Part shown: one piece after another, positions 34,514-42,757 of the stretch
Position numbering within the stretch: the stretch's first letter is position 1
Layout of the letters: the number at the start of each line of letters is the position of its first letter
Assembly: GCA_910584725.1 (NCBI GenBank)
Contig: CAJUBE010000013.1
Coordinates: 1-64,000, forward strand
Reading direction: 5' to 3'
Source of the DNA: an uncultured Lachnospiraceae bacterium
GTDB taxonomy: Bacteria; Bacillota; Clostridia; Lachnospirales; Lachnospiraceae
Length of the DNA stretch: 64,000 bases
Program-made: the position numbers and the translations under genes
The notes under the pieces: generated by a model
What the model was told of the DNA's origin: nothing
What the model saw: the letters and a program-made list of their open reading frames with translations, nothing else
The model's database searches: none

Positions 34514-35266
34514 TTAATTATTTTTCAACAAAATATAGAGATGACTTGTCTCTGCCATATTTTTCTTATCCAAATTCTCAAAGTAATCTGTTTTCAACAC
34601 CTCAGCGTTCGCCAAAAGCGGTTGCAAAAGCTGCATATATTCTTCCTTTGTACGATAAATTGCGTGGTAATTGTCATCCAGATTTTCCGACCAAATTCCA
34701 TCCAACGTCAGACGCTCCCTCACCCCGACGCTTTCCTCCATATAGACAATAGCGTCTTTGTTCAGAATCTTTCTTAACTGTGCAAAGCATTCCGTCAATT
34801 CTCTGTCATTAATGTACATGGACACGCCCGCAATAATTACTGTGTCAAACTTTTGATCCGCAACTACCCGTTCTGAAAAAATGTCCTGAAAAGAACTCTG
34901 GACAAATGTGACATTTTGGGCATTTGAAAAATGCTTTCTTGCCGCCCGTACCATCTCTCCCGAAAAATCTGCCCCAACATATGTTCCACAGACCGACGCC
35001 ACCGTTTCCGCCCATCGCCCCACTCCACACCCGATATCCAATACTTTGTGTGTCCTTTCTACCCGCAAATACGGCAATATAAAGTCTATTTCATATTGAT
35101 TCCACATTCCGGCATACTCCGGGTTTTCGTCCCCCAACAAAACCGTGGTATATCTGTTCTTTTTTCCCTCCATATATTTATCTGCCCGTTTGTCAAAAAA
35201 CTCCCTGATATCCCTGTCCGCCTTTAAGTCAACTTTGTCCCCGTAAATTCTGTTTCCTTCACTCAT
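34514..35266 (-). CDS. SAM-dependent class I methyltransferase (copy 2)
   Basis: A 250-residue paralogue of the next gene downstream. SAM-binding motif KVLDIGCGVGRWAETVA, acidic residue in YVGADFSGEMVRAA, and YMEESVGVRERLTL in the C-terminal half. It overlaps the TagD-Gfo fusion gene by 4 bases (ATGA). Two paralogous methyltransferases in one operon suggest two methylations of the same or related compounds, or different substrate forms. A deletion or recombination between the copies would be possible. Confidence 0.85.
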   Translation of the reverse strand: MSEGNRIYGDKVDLKADRDIREFFDKRADKYMEGKKNRYTTVLLGDENPEYAGMWNQYEIDFILPYLRVERTHKVLDIGCGVGRWAETVASVCGTYVGADFSGEMVRAARKHFSNAQNVTFVQSSFQDIFSERVVADQKFDTVIIAGVSMYINDRELTECFAQLRKILNKDAIVYMEESVGVRERLTLDGIWSENLDDNYHAIYRTKEEYMQLLQPLLANAEVLKTDYFENLDKKNMAETSHLYILLKNN

Positions 35267-36603
35267 ATCTTATAGAAATCCTTTCCGTAAAATTTATGTA
35301 TCACATGAACGAACTCTCTGGTTACCTCTCTGCGGATAAAACCCGGGCTTATGCCACTTTCAATCGCCTTGCAGAAAGCAACCAGCAAATAGCGGATTCC
35401 TTCCCCATCTAACTGATAGAAATACCGCTTCGTTTTCTCCAGATTCTCATAACGCACCTCAAAATAATCTGTCTTCCACCATGGCGCTGGCACATAAATA
35501 TATCCCTTTGTGCCGGACACAATCAGCTCTCCCTCCGATTTCACTCCTTGCCCTATCTTTATAGAAGCAACTGCATTTTCATAAATGAAATCTATCTTCG
35601 TAAATAGATCAAAGCTCTCATCCTCATTCAATACATGGCTTGCCATAACCTTGCTTTTATAGTCGGTGCCAAGAATTTGAAAGACCGGAAGCATGGCCGT
35701 TGGTCCCCAGGCACAAATTGTATTCCACTCTTTTCTCAGATCACCGGTCTCAAATTTTTTTTGATGCTTTAGGGACGTACAGGTTGCGTCCACCGATTTC
35801 ACGCTTCCTATAATTCCTCCCTTCAACAGCAAAAGCAATCTCATATATGCGGTAGAATATGCAGTTCTTAGCGCATCCATTAAAATACAATGGTGCTCTT
35901 TCGCCAATTCTTCCAGCTCCGTCAGCTGCTCCGGAAAAAGAACCATTGGCGATTCACAAAGAACATGAACCCCCCTCTGCAATGCCCTTTTTATCAGCTC
36001 ATAGTGTCTTTGCGGATAAGAGTGAATATAAACCGCCTCTGTCAAATCCAGTACCTTATCAAAATTATCTGTTACATAAGTCTGCGCCTTATATTCCTCC
36101 CCCACGCCCGTCAAGCGCTCCTTATAAAACGCGGTAACCTGTAACCCGTTAACAAATTGACTTTCCTCATAAAATTTAATAAGGTATTCATCATCGCCGG
36201 CTATTCCAAGCCTTATGTTTCGCCTCTCTCCCCTGATCTCGGAGCTGGAAACTCCCTTTGTTCGTTCCAGATAAACAACCTGACAATACTCATTCAAATA
36301 ATCAAACATTCCCGTCCAGTCACTGCCAACCGTAAAAATCTGAATGTCGTATTTTTGTATATCATTGATCTTTTGTCCTTCATATTCCTCAATGATGATT
36401 TCATCTGCGATGCCCAATTCTGAAACAGCCGTAACCCGCTCCATCAGCGGCTGCCTGACATTAATTTTCCCCCTGCATCTGTCAAAATCATCTGATGTTA
36501 TACCTACAATCAAGTAATCTCCCAACGCTTTTGCCCTGCGAAGCAGATTGATATGTCCATAGTGGAGAAGATCAAATGTCCCATATGTAATTACTCTTTT
36601 CAT
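35263..36603 (-). CDS. Cytidylyltransferase (TagD-like) fused to a Gfo/Idh-type oxidoreductase
   Basis: A 446-residue fusion. Residues 1-130 match glycerol-3-phosphate cytidylyltransferase: GTFDLLHYGHINLLRRAKAL with the HxGH motif, GKINVRQPLMER and the C-terminal ERTKGVSSSEIR. Residues 140-446 match Gfo/Idh/MocA oxidoreductases without the usual clear glycine loop (IRLGIAGDDEYLIKFYEES; PQRHYELIKRALQRGVHVLCESP). The product could couple reduction of a carbonyl to CDP activation of the resulting alcohol phosphate. It lies 19 bases after the aminotransferase stop. The substrate is unknown; glycerol-type and ribitol-type phosphates are possible. Confidence 0.82.
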   Translation of the reverse strand: MKRVITYGTFDLLHYGHINLLRRAKALGDYLIVGITSDDFDRCRGKINVRQPLMERVTAVSELGIADEIIIEEYEGQKINDIQKYDIQIFTVGSDWTGMFDYLNEYCQVVYLERTKGVSSSEIRGERRNIRLGIAGDDEYLIKFYEESQFVNGLQVTAFYKERLTGVGEEYKAQTYVTDNFDKVLDLTEAVYIHSYPQRHYELIKRALQRGVHVLCESPMVLFPEQLTELEELAKEHHCILMDALRTAYSTAYMRLLLLLKGGIIGSVKSVDATCTSLKHQKKFETGDLRKEWNTICAWGPTAMLPVFQILGTDYKSKVMASHVLNEDESFDLFTKIDFIYENAVASIKIGQGVKSEGELIVSGTKGYIYVPAPWWKTDYFEVRYENLEKTKRYFYQLDGEGIRYLLVAFCKAIESGISPGFIRREVTREFVHVIHKFYGKDFYKI

Positions 36604-36622
36604 CCGATAATCTCCCCGCTTC

Positions 36623-37705
36623 CTACATATAGCCTTTCGCGTTTATCTCTCTTAGCGCGTCAAGCAGCAAATCATAATCCCTTTTTTTCAGGCATCCGAT
36701 ATGCCCCACCCGGAAAATATCATCTTTATATTTCCCTCCGTTTGGACAAATCCATATAGAATACTCCTTTTTCAGACGCTCAAAAATTTCTTCGGCCTTA
36801 TGATGATGACTTTTCAACGCTGTTACTGCATTTGATCGGTCTTTATCATGCTCCACCAAAAAATCAAGCGGTAAATCAACCAGATGGTTTCTAAAATATT
36901 CCGCAAGCTCATGTATTTTCTTCTGCTCTGCCAGAATGCCTCCCGCCTCCTTCATGGCAAAAAGTCTTTTGTGAAGCTGCAGTAAAATAGTGACTGCCGG
37001 CGTATACGGTGTCTGCCCCCGCTCCATATTTTTCAAGGCCTCTTTGAAACTGAAATACAAGCTTTTTTCTCTATTATTTTTTACACGATCTATCGCTCTG
37101 TTCGACAATGCAACAATTGCAATTCCAGGCTGTAACGCCAATGCCTTTTGCGATCCTGTCAATATGACATCCGCCCCCAGCCTTTCCATGTCTATTGAAT
37201 CAGCAATAAATGAACTGATTGCATCTACAATCAACACGATCTCATTATTCTTGCAAAAATCCGCAATCGCATTCATATCGTATCGAATACCTGAGGAAGT
37301 TTCATGCATATTCACAAGCAATGCCGTGTATTCTTTCCCACCCAGCGCTTCTAAAAGCGACATATCGAGGGGTTTGCCAAATTCGCATTTTATTTCTGTG
37401 TACTCATAACGATGCAACCTGCACAACTCCACAAAACGTTGACCGAAGAAACCGCCGTTAATGCAAATCACTTTATCGAATTCATTTAAAACGTTTATAA
37501 CACATGCTTCCATTGCCCCAGTTCCCGAACTGGTCAAAAACACACATCTGGCATTTTCAGGCGCATGTAAAAATGTAAGAAACATTGCCTCATTTTCAAA
37601 CATTACTTTTGAGAACTCTTCCGTCCGAAAATAAGGCGTCGATACACTTGCCACCTCTAAAATCTCCTGCGGCGACATAACCGGACCCACCGTAAAATTC
37701 AGCAC
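36623..37705 (-). CDS. Class V PLP aminotransferase (2-aminoethylphosphonate/alanine-glyoxylate type)
   Basis: A 360-residue fold-type I PLP enzyme. FTVGPVMSPQEIL at the N-terminus and FLTSSGTGAMEACVINVL (cofactor phosphate site) are typical of the PhnW/serine-pyruvate aminotransferase group. The PLP Asp is in VLIVDAISSF, and the Schiff-base Lys in ILTGSQKALALQPG. It is predicted to aminate an aldehyde or ketone to form an amino-alcohol phosphate or aminophosphonate used in the substituent. No PEP mutase or phosphonopyruvate decarboxylase is in the window, so phosphonate chemistry is not demonstrated. It starts with GTG 37705, eight bases after AGGAGG. Confidence 0.82.
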   Translation of the reverse strand: MLNFTVGPVMSPQEILEVASVSTPYFRTEEFSKVMFENEAMFLTFLHAPENARCVFLTSSGTGAMEACVINVLNEFDKVICINGGFFGQRFVELCRLHRYEYTEIKCEFGKPLDMSLLEALGGKEYTALLVNMHETSSGIRYDMNAIADFCKNNEIVLIVDAISSFIADSIDMERLGADVILTGSQKALALQPGIAIVALSNRAIDRVKNNREKSLYFSFKEALKNMERGQTPYTPAVTILLQLHKRLFAMKEAGGILAEQKKIHELAEYFRNHLVDLPLDFLVEHDKDRSNAVTALKSHHHKAEEIFERLKKEYSIWICPNGGKYKDDIFRVGHIGCLKKRDYDLLLDALREINAKGYM

Positions 37706-37711
37706 CCCTCT

Positions 37712-38902
37712 TTACCTCCTGTAAACTTTTCTATATGTCTGTGGCGTTCTTTTCGCCATCGGCGGTAACTCCATGTAATTTCCATAATAAAGCTTTAACG
37801 TTTCATCATAATGCTCCGGTATCCAGAAGCTTTCACCTTCAAACTCAGCCAGCCGCTTTGACCGATATACCTCCTTGGGAAAGGCTCTTCGCATTCTGTG
37901 ATAATTTTCAAATTGTCCGCAATATCCACTGCCGATGTAATCTGTCCTCTCATTCGTATATTTCCCCATAATCGCTTTTATATAGGACACCATCTCCTTA
38001 TGCATATCACGGTTATAGGTTGACGACGCATACCCCATTACCACTCTTTCTTTCCACAAATTTCCCGCCTCCACCAACTCGTGCTCGTATTGCATTTGTT
38101 CCTCGGACGTCTGCGGGAAATTAACCAGCGGCCAAATATCCAATGTGAGCCCCTGATCTGAACGCAAAGGGAAATTGTAATATTCGGAACAGGTTGTCCT
38201 TGATACAAGCTGTCCTAACGTTGAAATTGCACTCAATTCTTTTTCACCGCAAAAGATACTCAGATAGTCGTATTCATATTCGGAACTCATTAACTCACTT
38301 AATCTGATATAATCTTCCAACGGCATTTCTACATCAATGTCATCATCCCACGGAATAAAACCTTTGTGTCGTATTGCGCCGAGCAATGAGCCTCCCATAA
38401 GAAAATAAGTAAGCTGATGCTTTTCACAAAAAGCGTGAAAATATGTCATCATTTTCAACAATTCACATTGACACTCCTGCAAATTCATTTGCTGCGAATA
38501 TTCTCCTTGAGCAAAAGCCTTAGGAAACATCTTTCCCCTATCCTGTAAAAAGAATAAATGAATCCTTTCTTCCAGTTTCGGATTCAATAACAGCGCATTC
38601 TTTCGGATATCTTCTCCACTCCTTGAGGAAACAATTATTAGAAAATTCTCATCACCATTTTCAAAAACTTCCTCAGGTTTTCGCATCGGTACTCCGCAGT
38701 AGTGCGGATACAACTTTCTGGCCCGCTCATCATTGTCAACAATCGTAATTTTTGTCACACCTATCGAATGAAAATACCAGATACACATACGAGCACCCAC
38801 ATTAAACCCCCAGCAAATAATGTGTTTATCCGCCAAGTCATCCACGTCGAAAGCTTCCCGTAAAACAGAAAGTCCATATTCTAAACCCGAATCATATTTC
38901 AT
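37712..38902 (-). CDS. LicD-family phosphotransferase (first of three) with N-terminal Rossmann-like domain
   Basis: A 396-residue protein. Residues ~1-140 form a nucleotide-binding-like domain (DKHIICWGFNVGARMCIWYF, KITIVDNDER). The C-terminal part is LicD: YFLMGGSLLGAIRHKGFIPWDDDIDVEMP with the DDDID metal cluster, plus TLDIWPLVNF. LicD enzymes move phosphocholine or related phospho-groups from a CDP donor to glycans or teichoic acids. The frame is open to 39169 but would overlap the upstream LicD by 230 bases; GAGGG before the ATG at 38902 supports that start. Together with its two neighbours it suggests several acceptor sites. Confidence 0.85.
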   Translation of the reverse strand: MKYDSGLEYGLSVLREAFDVDDLADKHIICWGFNVGARMCIWYFHSIGVTKITIVDNDERARKLYPHYCGVPMRKPEEVFENGDENFLIIVSSRSGEDIRKNALLLNPKLEERIHLFFLQDRGKMFPKAFAQGEYSQQMNLQECQCELLKMMTYFHAFCEKHQLTYFLMGGSLLGAIRHKGFIPWDDDIDVEMPLEDYIRLSELMSSEYEYDYLSIFCGEKELSAISTLGQLVSRTTCSEYYNFPLRSDQGLTLDIWPLVNFPQTSEEQMQYEHELVEAGNLWKERVVMGYASSTYNRDMHKEMVSYIKAIMGKYTNERTDYIGSGYCGQFENYHRMRRAFPKEVYRSKRLAEFEGESFWIPEHYDETLKLYYGNYMELPPMAKRTPQTYRKVYRR

Positions 38903-38939
38903 TTTCATCCCTCTTTTCTCTGTATGTATGCGTGAGATT

Positions 38940-40127
38940 TCATCTGCTAAGCCTATTTTCCATAAGATGATGGCTAAAAATGGATTTGGGAAACGATTCG
39001 AAGTCTTTATAAAAAAATGACAGCAGTTTTTCCTGATTATGCGGTGCATAACAAGGAATTCCTTCAAAGCAGACTTCGTGTAGCGGAAAGAGTACATCTG
39101 CTGCAATCCAACCGTCGTTTTTACATACAAAAGAGTCCATATTATCCAAGCCAAAATATACTTGGCCACTGCATTCGCATATATATTTGTTTTCCTCGAC
39201 TATTTTTAATATCCCGCCATTTCCGCGCGCTGTATACCGCATCTTCGCACACAGATCTATTTGTTTCTGATGCATGTCAAATGAATAGGTATCTTTGTAA
39301 AAATCGTATGCAAAAAAATCTACGGTATTGGAATCCCATTCTGAAGTTCCTCGCGTAATCTGCATACAATTCGGGGAAACCTTCATAATATATTGATTGG
39401 GATAACACTCAAAAAGCCTCTTAACACGCGCTTCATCCTCCTCATCAAGAGACGCTTTCACTTCAATGTAAATAAAATTTTCTTTCCCATACTTCAAAAG
39501 CTTCTTATAATCTTCACGTATCAATCCAAAATCGACATCATCATCCCACGGGATAAACCCACCATGCCTATACAGTCCAAGCAATGTCCCGCCAACCGTA
39601 AACGGCTTTATTTGTAATGTCATTATCTGCCCAAAAAGCTCCCGAACATATGCCGCCAGTCCATGCTGTATTTCTGCCAGATATCCCTTCGCCGGCTTTA
39701 ATGTTCGAATATCCACTAGTTCTTTAAGCTGCTCAAATTGGACGGTCTGATTATGGTATGCACGTATAAATTGGTTCCTCTCCCTTATCAACCGCTCTTT
39801 ATCGTCGTTTAAAAGACAGATCAATTCAGAAGGAAGATGTGTCTTCATCTCTGCCCAGAACACTTCGTCCATGATTAAAAAATCATCAATTCCATACTGT
39901 AAAAGCTGTTGTCCTGCCTCAGATGCATTGTCAATATTCATGGACAAGAGAAGGATATAGTCTTGATAAATGGCGCGCAATTGTTCAAATGAAATGCAGC
40001 GAATTCCATACCTGTACATGTCTCCTTCGCATCTGTTGTCACAAAAACTATATACATTCTCATGTCCAAAATATTGAAGCGCCCTTAATCCATATGCACC
40101 GCTCCCGAACAAAACAAGCTTTTTCAT
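38940..40127 (-). CDS. LicD-family phosphotransferase (second) with N-terminal Rossmann-like domain
   Basis: A 395-residue protein with an N-terminal Rossmann-like domain (MKKLVLFGSGAYGLRALQYF, VYSFCDNRCEGDMYRYGI) and a C-terminal LicD domain centred on FTVGGTLLGLYRHGGFIPWD followed by DDVDFGLIREDY. It ends with the LicD-type block ECSGQVYFGLDNMDSF and YAPHNQEKLLSFFYKDF. It overlaps the third LicD gene by 4 bases (ATGA), and GGGGAAAG precedes the start at 40127. The N-terminal domain resembles that of the third LicD more than that of the first, suggesting duplication of the two-domain protein. Donor and acceptor unknown. Confidence 0.85.
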   Translation of the reverse strand: MKKLVLFGSGAYGLRALQYFGHENVYSFCDNRCEGDMYRYGIRCISFEQLRAIYQDYILLLSMNIDNASEAGQQLLQYGIDDFLIMDEVFWAEMKTHLPSELICLLNDDKERLIRERNQFIRAYHNQTVQFEQLKELVDIRTLKPAKGYLAEIQHGLAAYVRELFGQIMTLQIKPFTVGGTLLGLYRHGGFIPWDDDVDFGLIREDYKKLLKYGKENFIYIEVKASLDEEDEARVKRLFECYPNQYIMKVSPNCMQITRGTSEWDSNTVDFFAYDFYKDTYSFDMHQKQIDLCAKMRYTARGNGGILKIVEENKYICECSGQVYFGLDNMDSFVCKNDGWIAADVLFPLHEVCFEGIPCYAPHNQEKLLSFFYKDFESFPKSIFSHHLMENRLSR

Positions 40128-41713
40128 TGTCTTTCCCCTAGGCCTTCCCATATTTCTTCCAGAATTTTTTCTCTATTCATTTTTTCATCAAATAAAATTG
40201 TTTTACTTCTTTCTTCGTAGACTTTTAAACAGACAATATTACTTGCCAACGCCACATGCACACGCTGACCACTCCATTTGGTATATTCTAATTCTCTTCG
40301 AATCAGGGCTTGCTCAATTCCTGCCGCATCTACATAATCCGCCAGATTACAATACTCTGCTTCTATAACAAACAATGAATAAATTCCTTTGTCTCTCAGC
40401 TCTTCATATACGGGTTGTAGATAATCAATTTCTGTTATTTGGGTTAAATAGAACTCCACAACCGGCAAAATTTCCCGAATTGCGTTTGCTCTTTGAGTCA
40501 ATCGGCTGGAAACAGCTACATCTGCGGGCAATCCACTATAACCGGGAATATCATATTCCAGAAATTTTTCCATATCATTGGGCACTGGAATTTCCACTCC
40601 GTCAAACTCTGCCTGTATGGTCGGATAGATCACATCCCTGTCTATCCACTCCCGATTATGAAGATGGTCATACGCCATCATACTGTCTAGCGCATAACTT
40701 ATATGTCTGCTTTCCGAAACAATATGCGTATTTTCTTTTACCAGTTTCTGCTCCAATTCCAGATTGATCAGCTCATTATAGTTTTGCTCCCGTTTTACCT
40801 TTGCCTGCCGTATTATTTTTTTATATTCCTCATAAGGATAATCCATTTCAAAGTAATCAAAAGTGAAAAAATCAATAATTTCATACTCTATTATGGAAGT
40901 CCCTCGCATCACACTGGAGCAGTATGGCATAATTACAAAAATGTTTTCATTGGGATGTAAAGAAAACCAATGATTCATCTGCCTGTAATTCTCCACACCG
41001 AAATGCTCTCTTTTTACAACATGCCAATGCTCACAGGCAAAAGAAAAAAGTCTGTTATAATCTTTCCTGTCAACTCCAAAATCTATATCATCGTCCCACG
41101 GCACAAACCCTTTATTTCTCCTTGCGCCTACTAGCGTTCCACCAACCGCAAAGGGATGGATATCCAATGTTTTTAATGCCTTTAAGATTTCCTGCATATA
41201 AGATATATGTCTGCACTGTTCTCCGCGCAAGAATCCTCTTGCCTTCTTTAAAGAAAAAGCATCTACTTCATTTTTTAAATAGGACAACTGCGCCGACTGT
41301 TCTAAACAATGTTTATGTAAAAAACCAGCTTTACTACGACTTCGGTTGATCTCTGATGTATAATAAAGCAAGGTGGCCTCCGCACCATACTGCAAAAACC
41401 TGTCTTTTACTTCCCCATAAAAAAACACATAGTCGCAAATACCCCTGTTTTCCAATTGAGTAGAAATCTGCATAGCATTCGTAATATTCGCCGCAATCAA
41501 TAAAATATTCTCTTCCTGTAACGGTAAAAGTGCTTCCGTGCCAACAATGGGGAGGTCATATTTTTTACTTCCAATTAGTTCCTTTTGATTGTCGCAGAAA
41601 CAAGACACATTCTCTCGTCCAATAAAACATAACGCTTCAGCCCCTGCCTGTCCTCCGCCAAATATGATAACCTTCTTTCCCATTCTCCGCTTCATGCCTC
41701 CTGCAGCGCCCAT
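40124..41713 (-). CDS. LicD-family phosphotransferase (third) with N- and C-terminal extensions
   Basis: A 529-residue protein. The N-terminal Rossmann-like domain (KKVIIFGGGQAGAEALCFIG, VSCFCDNQKELIG) is followed by LicD from about residue 160 (FAVGGTLVGARRNKGFVPWD then DDIDFGVDRKDY) and a ~130-residue C-terminal domain not present in the other two (YDIPGYSGLPADVAVSSRL onward). The ATG at 41713 follows AGGAG at good spacing, so the gene overlaps the propeller-like gene by 22 bases. The extra C-terminal region has no recognised family. It may set acceptor specificity. Confidence 0.83.
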   Translation of the reverse strand: MGAAGGMKRRMGKKVIIFGGGQAGAEALCFIGRENVSCFCDNQKELIGSKKYDLPIVGTEALLPLQEENILLIAANITNAMQISTQLENRGICDYVFFYGEVKDRFLQYGAEATLLYYTSEINRSRSKAGFLHKHCLEQSAQLSYLKNEVDAFSLKKARGFLRGEQCRHISYMQEILKALKTLDIHPFAVGGTLVGARRNKGFVPWDDDIDFGVDRKDYNRLFSFACEHWHVVKREHFGVENYRQMNHWFSLHPNENIFVIMPYCSSVMRGTSIIEYEIIDFFTFDYFEMDYPYEEYKKIIRQAKVKREQNYNELINLELEQKLVKENTHIVSESRHISYALDSMMAYDHLHNREWIDRDVIYPTIQAEFDGVEIPVPNDMEKFLEYDIPGYSGLPADVAVSSRLTQRANAIREILPVVEFYLTQITEIDYLQPVYEELRDKGIYSLFVIEAEYCNLADYVDAAGIEQALIRRELEYTKWSGQRVHVALASNIVCLKVYEERSKTILFDEKMNREKILEEIWEGLGERQ

Positions 41714-42741
41714 AAAAACTCCTGTAATCCAAAACCCCTGCTTTCATATATTTTGCGTCCTGTCAGACAGACTTCCCCGACAGTTTCCGCATACATACTC
41801 CCATTGATAGATACCGCAATCTCTTTCTTTAGCTGAAAATCTTCGTCATAGAAACTGACACGCCCTTCCCTGCAGACCAAAAAACCAATCTCAGGCTTAT
41901 ATTCCGCATAAAGCATGGATTCTTCCTTAAATTCTATCCTTTCGGCCAGTTTATCTATAATGCAGCTCCTTCCCCTCGGGCTGTAAAGCACAACATACCG
42001 TTTGCCCACACATAGCCCGTTAAAAAAACCCACATCGCTTCCGAAAACAGCCGAAAGATCTACCTCGTGAAATTCCTGTCCGCCATCCCATCTATATACT
42101 TTGGATCCATAATGAGGTACAAGCCAAAAGGAAGAACCATCATAGGCAATTCCAATATATAAATCATTCGAATACGGCGTTTTTACTATTTCATAATTTT
42201 CATCTTCTACATTGATTTTTAATATTTCATTTTTCACCCGATTGGCAACATATACAACATCATCTTTCCACGCCACACTCTGTCCCCAATACGAGCAGTT
42301 CTTTTTGGGCTCTTTTTCTAGAAAATCTCGTATTGTCTTGTTTTTCAAATCAACAAGAAGAACGCCCTCATAATAATATCCAAACAAATATGCCTTCTCA
42401 CGGATTATAATCCCACCGACAAACTTACCTTCCAACATCGGTTCCACATATCCCGCTAAATTTATATACTCCCATTTCGCTTTCTCAAAATCATACCACC
42501 ATATTTTTTTTGCATTAAACGGTACAAGCAGTAAAACCTCCCCGTTTGTTATAATGCCGTTGTATAGCCTCTCTGTAATTTCATCTTCATCCGGCATTGC
42601 CGTGAAATATTTAATCTCATAATTTTTAGCATCTAATTTGAAAATAAGGTTTAGCTCCCTTGCCACAAAATAGAATGTGTCTCCCTTCTTCGCAACCCCT
42701 TCTGCAGACAAACCATATTGTTTGTTATATCTCGTTACCAT
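41692..42741 (-). CDS. Predicted cytoplasmic beta-propeller protein of unknown function
   Basis: A 349-residue protein with repeated beta-strand units of the type yVaxrvkNeIlKiNvedxxy, spaced by 40-50 residues (ELNLIFKLDAKNYEIKYF; VYVANRVKNEILKINVED; GSKVYRWDGGQEFHEVDL), as in Kelch/NHL-type propellers. No signal peptide or membrane helix is visible, so it stays in the cytoplasm. The ATG at 42741 has GGAAAGG upstream; a GTG three codons earlier is less likely. It lies between the CDP-glycerol-transferase-like gene and three LicD genes. It might scaffold the enzymes or sense a product; no function can be assigned. Confidence 0.65.
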   Translation of the reverse strand: MVTRYNKQYGLSAEGVAKKGDTFYFVARELNLIFKLDAKNYEIKYFTAMPDEDEITERLYNGIITNGEVLLLVPFNAKKIWWYDFEKAKWEYINLAGYVEPMLEGKFVGGIIIREKAYLFGYYYEGVLLVDLKNKTIRDFLEKEPKKNCSYWGQSVAWKDDVVYVANRVKNEILKINVEDENYEIVKTPYSNDLYIGIAYDGSSFWLVPHYGSKVYRWDGGQEFHEVDLSAVFGSDVGFFNGLCVGKRYVVLYSPRGRSCIIDKLAERIEFKEESMLYAEYKPEIGFLVCREGRVSFYDEDFQLKKEIAVSINGSMYAETVGEVCLTGRKIYESRGFGLQEFLWALQEA

Positions 42742-42757
42742 AGCAGACACCTTTCCA

